From NCBI GenBank assembly GCA_030267965.1, contig BRYA01000395.1:1-14794 (forward strand): DNA of 14,794 nt. Direction: 5' to 3'. Within the stretch, counting starts at the first letter, position 1, and each line of letters opens with the position of its first letter. Below are positions 7,879 through 14,794 of this stretch, piece by piece. The notes beneath the pieces are model-generated. The model searched no databases and was not told where the DNA came from. It was given only the letters and a program-made list of their open reading frames with translations. This DNA comes from Triparma columacea (taxonomy: Eukaryota > Sar > Bolidophyceae > Parmales > Triparmaceae). Made by a program: the position numbers and the translations under genes.

Positions 7879-10330
7879 ATGTCCTCTGCCTCAAAGATGG
7901 TGTTCAATTACGCAATGATCGCCCTAATAGTGGTACGTACTCGCCTTTTTACATCCGTGTTCTCCATAATTTCACCACCTTATTCCTCTCTTCTGTCTTA
8001 AAGTCTTCATTTGTACTGATGCACCCCCGCATCGGAGAGGATCATCATCAATTCAAATCCCCTCAACTCATTTATCTCTCATTAATTCTCACACAACTCT
8101 TCTCATTCCCTTCAATCGTTATTCTCATCCCACCATAGGGCTCCTTCTTACCAATGTCTCTCAGTTTCTCTCTGACACCCTTTCTCGATGCTCGACTACC
8201 TTCCACTGCCCTGAATGCAGAGGACGATAGATCTGAAGCTTCGACCGAGCCCGGTTGTATGAATCGCTACAGTTCCGTCCTTACCCAGTACAAGAGTCGC
8301 GGCGCCTCCCAAGCTATGCTTTACGCCACAGGTCTTACCGAGGAGGACATGAGCAAGCCTCAAGTCGGGATCGCCTCATGCTGGTATGAGGGTAACCCCT
8401 GCAACATGCACCTGCTCGAGCTCGCTCGTCAGATCAAGGGCGGCGTGCAGGCTGAGGACTTGGTGGCCTTCCGTTTCAACACTGTCGGTGTATCCGACGG
8501 CATGTCAATGGGCACAACAGGCATGAGGTATTCCCTCCAGTCCCGCGACGTCATCGCTGACTCCATCGAGACGACCATGGGCGGCCAGTGGTACGACGGT
8601 CTAATCGCTGTCCCCGGCTGCGACAAGAACATGCCCGGTGTCTGCATCGCCATGGCCCGTCTAAACCGGCCCTCCATCATGGTCTACGGGGGAACCATTA
8701 GGGCGGGGACGCAGCCGTCTACCGGGAAGTCCCTCGATATTGTCTCCGCGTTCCAGTCCTACGGCGAGTACGTCTACGACAAGATAACTGAGGAGGAGAG
8801 GCAGGAGATAACCCGCCACTCCTGCCCCGGGGAGGGTGCCTGCGGAGGCATGTACACGGCCAACACCATGGCCACAGCTATCGAGGCTCTCGGCATGTCG
8901 CTACCTTACTCTTCCTCATCACCGGCGGACTCGGATGAGAAGAAGAAGGAGTGTGAAGAGGAGGCCGGCCTGGCAATGAAGAGGTGAGAATTGGGCGCCC
9001 AATTGAACTAGAAAAGTAATCCTAACCCAAATACTTACGCTGCCCTTCTTAATCCCAGGCTTTTAGAGCTCGACCTCAAGCCTCGTGACATCATGACCAA
9101 GGCCGCCTTTGAGAATGCCATCCGCATGGTCATGATGACCGGTGGCTCCACCAACGCTGTCCTTCACCTCATCGCCATGTCCCGCTCTACCGATAACCCG
9201 GACTCCTACGTTACCCTTGACGACTTTCAGAGGCTCTCTGATATCACACCATTCCTCGCTGACCTGAAGCCCTCAGGGAAGTATGTAATGGAGGACATAC
9301 AGAACATCGGCGGGACTCCTGGTATGATAAAATTCCTAATTGACAACGACATGTTCGACGGAGATCAAATGACGGTCACCGGGTACACTCACAGCGAGAA
9401 CCTCTCCCGGATGAACCACCCAGGCTTGACCCCTGGCCAGGAGATTATCCGCCCCCTCTCAAACCCTATAAAGAAGACAGGCCACCTACAGATGATGTTC
9501 GGCAACCTCGCACCCGGTGGTGGCGTCGCTAAAATCACGGGCAAGGAGGGTGAGACCTTCCACGGGACCGCTAAGGTCTACGACAGCGAGCCTGCCATGA
9601 TGGCAAGTCTCGCAAGGAAGGAGGTGAGGATTGGAGGAGCGCCACATAAACTTCTCACGAATATCTTGACTTCGTATTCTTGACTTCGTTGCGCAAATTC
9701 AATGTATTAACCCAACCCACGTTATAACTGTCGTCGCTCATCACCATTGCAGATTGAGTGCGGCATGGTCGTCATAATTAGGTACGAGGGCCCTAAAGGT
9801 GGCCCAGGGCTCCCCGAGATGCTCACCCCCACCTCTGCCATCATGGGTGCCGGCCTTGGTGACTGCGTCGCCCTCCTAACTGACGGTAGGTTCTCCGGCG
9901 GCAGCCACGGGTTCTGCATCGGTCACATAACCCCGGAGGCCCAGGTTGGTGGTCCCATCGCTCTCGTGAAGGACGGGGACCCAATACGCATCGACGCGCG
10001 CTCAGAGGCACGGACCATCGATCTTCTCATCGACGACGACGAGCTTGCACGGAGGAGGAAGGTGAGAATGCGCAAAGCAGCATTGCAAAGCAGTATAGCA
10101 TCAACAACTTTAAATACCGAACGCGCTCGTCGCCTTACCCTTCGCACCACTCGTTGCAGGAATGGAAGCCCCCTCCTCTCCGCGCAACCAAGGGAACCCT
10201 TTACAAGTACATCCAGACAGTTGCCACCGCCTCTGAGGGCTGCGTGACTGATGAGTACGACGGAGAATCGCTTCGCCTTGAGATCGAAGACCTCAAGCAG
10301 CAGCTTGCAGACGCCAAGGCCAAACAGTAG
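7879..10330 (+). CDS. ilvD: Dihydroxyacid dehydratase, plastid-targeted (five exons)
   Basis: Exons 7879-7932, 8139-8983, 9059-9623, 9753-10061 and 10160-10330 join into a 647-residue protein. DHAD converts dihydroxyacids to 2-oxoacids in valine, isoleucine and (through them) leucine and CoA synthesis, using an Fe-S cluster and Mg. Family motifs are plain: [10 protein letters not shown] with Cys106, PGCDKNMPG with Cys179, [15 protein letters not shown] with Cys253, [22 protein letters not shown], and [11 protein letters not shown] with the catalytic-type Ser. Three cysteines fit cluster ligation. Exon 1 encodes [18 protein letters not shown], and exon 2 continues GSFLP. This is a signal peptide with a predicted cut at Ser20|Phe21 and Pro at +3, like the ASA-FAP plastid signal. 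Without exon 1 the frame would start at Met 8154 and lack a convincing presequence. Introns are 206, 75, 129 and 98 nt with GTACG/GTGAG donors and YAG acceptors. The last 22 residues, after the usual TASEGCVTD end, form an extra charged helix. The 3' end is copied in the 110-bp duplication. Confidence 0.93.
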
Positions 10331-10519
10331 GATGCTAACGCAAATTTATCTTCAAAACAAAGTTCTACTTTTGACCCTAAACACACAGTACAAAATTTAA
10401 ACCTCGGCCCAAGCTTGCAGACGCTAAGGCCAAACAGTAGGATGCTAACGCAAATTTATCTTCAAAACAAATTTCTATTTTTGACCCCAACACACAGTAC
10501 AAAATTTAAACCTCGGCCC
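10302..10519. repeat. 110-bp tandem duplication spanning both 3' gene ends
   Basis: Segments 10302-10410 and 10412-10519 are nearly identical, starting at AGCTTGCAGACG and ending at CCTCGGCCC, with a few substitutions and a one-base indel. Copy 1 contains the last nine DHAD codons and stop. Copy 2 contains a duplicate of that coding end that is no longer translated, and its far edge holds the stop codon (10506-10508) and last codons of the convergent PPR gene. Each copy thus carries the tail of one gene plus a ghost tail of the other. Confidence 0.9.
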
Positions 10520-13500
10520 TCCTCCCCCTCCCAGCCCCGCTGACCCTAGCTATCCTTCTTTCCGCTGTCCCCACCTTGTCCACCTCGTCCCCGCCTACCC
10601 TAACCCTCATGCTCCCCATCATCAAATCATCCGCCTTCCTCCCTTCTTCCTCCCTTAGTACCTCGACTAATCCCCCCCACACCTCCCCCACCTCCCCCCG
10701 CCTCCAATTATTCCCGGCCCCGACCATGGTATTATCCCGAAGTTTGGCGCCCCTTACGGCTTTCCCGACCTCCATGAAAATCTTGGCGTCTTCGCTCTCC
10801 CACCCGTATGAGTATACCAAGTCCGCGATCCTGTGCAACAGGTAAGCGTACAAGCTCCCGCTAATAGGAATCTTCCTCTCCCCGAGCATGTCGACGGTGT
10901 CAAAGAGGAACCTCAAAACGTCTTCGGTGTTTCCTCCGGCGTCTCTGAAGACGTTGCACCCCCTCATAATCCCTACCATAATCTTCCTGCTAGGAATGAA
11001 GCCGTACCGGAGCAGCGTCTCGAGTCCCTCCCTCGCCCTTGTCCATTCCCCCTCACCAGTCATTCCCTTGAGAACCTGTTCGTACCCCTCCATAATTTCG
11101 TTCCCCTTGAAGTCCTTCCCCCCCGACTTCCCTCCCTGAAGGACCCCCATGGCGTCATCCCACCTCCCTAGCTGCACGTAGGCCCTGACGATGGTCAACT
11201 TAGCCCTGCTGTCCTCCCCCAGTCCCCTTTCCTTCATCCCTTCATAGACCTCAAGCCCTACATCCGGTTTCCCACACATTACGCAGGCATTCACCAGGCT
11301 CGTCAGCGCCTTCGTGTTGGGCGTGATGCCCTCTCCCTTCATCTTCCCGATGTACGCCATGGCCTTATCAAAGTTCCTCATCCTGGCAGCCGCAGTGATG
11401 GCCGTCGTGTAAAGGCCAATGTTGCGGACGACCCTTGAGTCGACGTCTAGGGCGCTGTCGAAGACCGTGATGACCTCGTCGTACTTTTTTGTGTCGAGTA
11501 GACTCTTCATCAGGTAGCTATAGGTCATGAAGTCAGGTTTGACCCCGCTGTGATAGATTGAATTTAAGATGGGAGTCCAAGGTGAGACTTTATTTTCACG
11601 GTGCTCAACTTTATTTTCAAGGCGCTCGACTTTAGCTCCCCTTCGCGCTAAACTCACCTATCCTCCATCCTCTCGACAACGGCCTCAGCCCTCTCGTAGT
11701 CCCTGCTCCTCATGAGCCCCCTGAGGACCGTGTTGTACGCCGTGGCGTCGTAAACAATGCCATAGAACGCCGCTTCTGAGAAGACACCCATGGCCTCCTC
11801 CACCTTCCCTTCGTTGACCAGTCCGTTCATCACGGTAGTGACGGCTACTTTGTCCAACAACCGACCTTTCCCACCCCTTTTCATCCCCTCCATGACCTCC
11901 TTCGCCCTCTCCACCTCCCCCATGCCGCACAGAATCCTAATGACAGTATTATAGCTGTGAAGGGGGGTGAAGCGACGACAGATGGGTAAGTGCTTTGCTT
12001 CGAATAATCGTCAGGTTGCCCATATGTTCGACCCCTCTCACCTGACGGCAGTCTTCTCCTCATCTGGCATTGCGTCAAATAATTTGATGGCGCCCTTCCC
12101 GTCCTCCCTGCCCCTCGCCGCGCTCAGAGCGATGTTCCACGCCACCCCATCAACCTTGATCCCCCCGTTCTCCTTCCACATTAGCATGTCTTTGAGGACC
12201 TTGACGGCACCCTTGAAGTCGCCCTCGAGGGCAAGGGCGCGAAGGAGGCAGGTGCCGCTATCAAGATCGAAGGCGTAGACGTTGGCAGTAATGGCGTGGG
12301 TAGATCCGTCCTTACCGTACCAAACGAAGCTGTGGAGGGAAGGGAGGAGGGTAAGTAGCAGTTTTTTCCTTCCAGCATTATAAGTTAGGGCAGTCAAGCT
12401 CTCACCTCCTGTCCTCCTTGTCCCCTTTCTTTACCATGAGCCCCGTACTGGCCGTAAAGGCGTTGATGGCGCCCTCGCTGTCCCTGCACCTCAAGTACGC
12501 CTCCATAACCTGCTTGAGCGTCCCCGCGTCGAGCTGCGCATCTGCCTCAGCTAAGACCGTCAGAACTTTACTGGCGGCGAGGGAAGGGAGCATATAATCC
12601 TTTGAGTCCTTGTTGGAGACGTGGTTGGAGACGTAATTTGCGAGGATTGAGCGGCTGCGAGAGAGGAGGATCTTGTGGGTCTTGCTGCCGGTGGGCGCGA
12701 GGCTGCTTCCCTCCGAAAGCACCTTAAAAGACTTGACCGTCTGTTTAAGCGTGTCGTCGATGGCCTCCGAGCTCTCAGGGTTGGAGGCAACGTCAGGGAC
12801 AACAAACCCTCCCACCTCAACGGTGCGCGAAAACCTAATATTGACCGTGGTGCCTGGAAGGCGCCCATTCACCGCGGCAACAACCCCGTCTACCGTGGTG
12901 TGGGGCCAAAGCTTCCCCCCCAGCGCAGCCTCGACCGCCAGGACCTTGTCTCCCACCTTGAGACCCTGAAGGACTTCCGAGTTGACACCCCCTGTGGCGA
13001 CCTCGCTGACGACGACCTCCCGGCGACCGTTTGCTGCCTCGACTTGCCTCAACTGCACACCGATAGGCCTCTTCAAGGTCAGCGAGAAAGTCTCCTCGAC
13101 GGTGGTAACCTCACCAGTAGGCCTACTAATCAGTACACTCGCCTGCTTCGTAACGGCGAGCCTTGACAGCAAGCTGGCCTTGACGCCCTCGATGTTGCCC
13201 TTGGGCCACATTCCGTCTCCAATGGTGGCGCTCGTCTTGACCAACATGTCCCCTACCTTGATCCCAGCAGCTTCAGCCTGACCTCCTGGCTGAACATACG
13301 CCACCAGAATACCCTGAACGTCGTCAGATGTTGACCGTGCGCTTACGATTCTGCTCATTCTGCTCATTCCACTGTCCTCCTCAACCTCAACCTCCTCCTC
13401 TCTAGTTTGGTCTGTGACTTGCAACGTATCCATGTCAAGGATCCTCTCCGTAGCAGTGCCATCAATAAGCAGCATGCCGACTGGCGGTGAGGAGGCCTCG

Positions 13501-13853
13501 AAGCTAAGGCTGACTTGAAATGATTCAGTGTTGGTCGAGTCACTGATACGACGGGGGTCATATGTGGTTATTTCTTCTTCTTCGACGCCTATTCTATTCA
13601 AACCTGAACCATCAGCTGATAACTCCCCACCATATGCGTCTAATATGGATGATTGCTTATCATTTCTTAAATTAGCCACATAATCTGGGGCCTTCCTCCA
13701 TATATCGTCCAGCTCGTCACGGTTAGTTCCTCCAAATCCAGTTGATACGCCCAATACATTGTCTCTTGTCCGTCCTATCCTCCTTCTATTTGTCGATCGA
13801 GGAGCAAAACCCCGCACAGACACGAGAAGGAACAGGAAACAAACCAAATTCAT
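10506..13853 (-). CDS. Plastid PDZ-PPR fusion protein (four exons)
   Basis: Exons in transcript order 13853-12406, 12329-12042, 11954-11658 and 11547-10506 join into 1,024 residues. The start MNLVCFLFLLVSVRG is a signal peptide, followed by FAPRSTNRRR. A cut at Gly15|Phe16 with Pro at +3 and a basic transit stretch is the stramenopile plastid import pattern. Two PDZ-like domains follow: about 110-245, with GILVAYVQPGGQAEAAGIKVGD, and about 253-345, with IGVQLRQV and LKVGDKVLAV. From about 440 come roughly ten PPR helix pairs. Clear ones begin SYNTVIRILCGMGEVERAKE, TAYNTVLRGLMRSRDYERAE, MTYSYLMKSLLDTKKYDEV, GLYTTAITAAARMRNFDKAM and KALTSLVNACVMCGKPDVGL. PPR arrays bind organellar RNA in processing, editing or translation. 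PDZ domains bind peptide C-termini. The introns (76, 87 and 110 nt) are all phase 2, with AG|GTGAG donors and CACAG|C acceptors. The C-terminal 150 residues have no domain that I recognise. A likely role is plastid RNA maturation with a protein-docking module. Confidence 0.88.
11548..11657 (-). other. Intron with internal 22-bp duplication in the PDZ-PPR gene
   Basis: The third intron (110 nt) of the PDZ-PPR gene contains two adjacent near-identical segments at about 11585-11630 (ACTTTATTTTCA then GGYGCTC). They account for its larger size relative to the other two introns of 76 and 87 nt. It lacks stops for about 38 codons, so a naive caller runs the last exon upstream to a false Met at 11657. 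Confidence 0.65.
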
Positions 13854-14121
13854 TTTTTGCAGAGCAGATGGAGAAGTGAGTCATATCAATGTGAAATATT
13901 TCTTCAAAGGCACTTTTCGGTCTCTTGCTTGCAAATAAACTGCGGTGGGGCGCAAGACAAAAATATGAAATATTGCGAGGAGGTCTAAATAATTTATGAT
14001 TATTCCGGCGTTTCTAAATTCACCACGAAAATTTGGCTTTACAAGGCAATCGGCACTTAGGAAGGTTCCTATGTTTTTTGCTTCAATTTGACTCCAAAAT
14101 TATTAGTATTTCAAGGTACCC
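13854..14121. promoter_or_regulatory. Divergent promoter region between PDZ-PPR and lysine-rich genes
   Basis: The 268 bases between the two divergent start codons are AT-rich compared with the flanking coding sequence and should hold both promoters. I see AAATAATTTATGATTATT around 13986-14003 but no motif that I can name as a defined factor site. A short open frame from 14033 has no support. Confidence 0.4.
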
Positions 14122-14755
14122 ATGGCTAACAAAAAGAAGAAGAAGGTCCACAAGAAGGAACCTAAGGGTGAGTATAGCCAATATTCATAATCCATTATAT
14201 TCTTACATTCATATTCAGTACAAGTAATGCATTCCGCAACCCGATCACCCGTTCACAACTTTCCCTCATTTTTTCATCATTCAATCCTCTAGGTGTTGAG
14301 GGTTTCTCATTCTGCATTCCCTATTTCTCGTTCCCCCATCCCCCCCCCTCCCCTCCCTCCCTCTTCCCCTTCCAGGAAAAAAAAGGAGAAACTCTCCAAA
14401 GAAGACCACCCGCATGGTCATGCAGCAGCACACACGTGCAACTTCTAAGCAGCATAAAGTTATAAAGTTTATGGCGGCACGCTTGGTTGTTTGGAAGGCA
14501 CACGCAAGCGCGTTGCTTACGCTTGTGAAGATGCCAGACAACATCAGCTTCACACCCCACGAGGCCTTTGCGTATGCCAAGGCCGGAGTACCCATCACCC
14601 CGGCCGCCTACAGACGCTTTCGCCAAAGCTGCTTCAGCGCTTCTTTCGAGAATCTCCCCGTCGTCGTCGGTGGAAACAGTCAGATCATTGCTAACACCAG
14701 GGCTTTCATCTCCATATTCACCCCCACAAAAAGGGTTGTTCCTGCTTTTGGCAGG
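14122..14755 (+). CDS. Lysine-rich N-terminus of an unrecognised protein, runs off the window
   Basis: Exon 1 (14122-14167) encodes MANKKKKKVHKKEPK and stops at a GTGAGT donor in phase 1. After a 208-nt intron whose end is a long pyrimidine tract, exon 2 (14376-14755) continues in frame with GKKRRNSPKKTTRMVMQQ. It is open for 126 codons to a second GTGAGT donor, giving 142 residues so far. The first 27 residues are almost all basic, consistent with a nuclear or nucleolar signal or with RNA or ribosome binding. The following part, including FMAARLVVWKAHASALLTL and ISFTPHEAFAYAKAGVPITP, is a moderately hydrophobic globular sequence that I do not recognise. The frame has no stop before the window end, even if the second donor is not used. 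Read-through past 14755 stays open to 14794. The ATG context (CCCATGGC) is good. I assign no function. Confidence 0.6.
14168..14375 (+). other. First intron of the lysine-rich gene, with long C-rich tract
   Basis: Bounded by GTGAGT at 14168 and CCAG at 14372-14375. The last 45 bases are nearly pure pyrimidine, including a run of C at about 14338-14348, followed by CTTCCCCTTCCAG. This is an exaggerated polypyrimidine tract compared with other introns in the window. Confidence 0.6.
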
Positions 14756-14794
14756 GTGAGTGACAAGCGGAGCGGGGCTGAGCGAGCAAACCAA

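Noticed and set aside
12560..13281. Plus- and minus-strand alternative frames across the PDZ-coding exon
   Set aside because: GC-rich coding sequence creates long antisense frames. The minus-strand frame with signal peptide and PDZ motifs explains the region.
14281..14794. Minus-strand frames of 105 and 157 codons at the right edge
   Set aside because: They run across the polypyrimidine tract and through the predicted exon on the other strand. The plus-strand exon has splice sites on both sides and joins the lysine-rich first exon in frame.

Overview
The window is a chromosome end from a protein-rich, intron-containing eukaryotic nuclear genome. It opens with eleven CCCTAA telomere units running inward. 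Two predicted presequences show a signal peptide followed by a Phe/Pro motif of the ASA-FAP type (SVRG|FAP at 13853 and VGS|FLP on a small exon at 7879). That motif is known for import into the complex plastids of stramenopile and related secondary algae. Together with TTAGGG-type telomeres, a plastid branched-chain amino acid enzyme and a plastid PPR protein, this suggests a photosynthetic stramenopile (ochrophyte) alga. The exact lineage cannot be fixed from the sequence; a picoplanktonic group such as Bolidophyceae or Pelagophyceae is a guess.

Layout. 1-68 telomere; 69-229 AT-rich subtelomere. 230-6333 (minus) is one large gene whose 3' end points at the telomere. I join a first exon (6333-5961), four tiny exons (33, 33, 45 and 33 nt) and a 4.5-kb last exon. 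All five coding introns are phase 1 and the predicted product is 1,665 residues. It carries repeated 11-residue modules, coiled coils, two clear and one degenerate START-type lipid-binding domains, and a C-terminal membrane region that resembles XK-related (XKR) phospholipid scramblases. The two longest introns of this gene hold 24-bp minisatellites.

6567-7023 is gene-poor. 7024-7644 (minus) encodes a small BLUF-type blue-light sensor. Head to head with it, 7879-10330 (plus) is a five-exon gene for dihydroxyacid dehydratase (DHAD, IlvD type), whose first exon supplies the plastid signal peptide. This gene converges on 10506-13853 (minus), a four-exon gene for a plastid protein with two PDZ domains followed by about ten PPR repeats. 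The 3' ends of the two convergent genes sit inside a 110-bp tandem duplication. From 14122 (plus) a lysine-rich protein gene starts and runs off the window after two exons.

How the genes relate. There is no operon logic here. DHAD and the PDZ-PPR protein are both predicted to be plastid proteins (valine/isoleucine synthesis and organelle RNA handling). The START/XKR-like protein is probably involved in membrane lipid handling. I see no tRNA, rRNA, CRISPR or clear transposon. All splice sites, domain assignments and targeting calls are read by eye from sequence, without database or transcript support.
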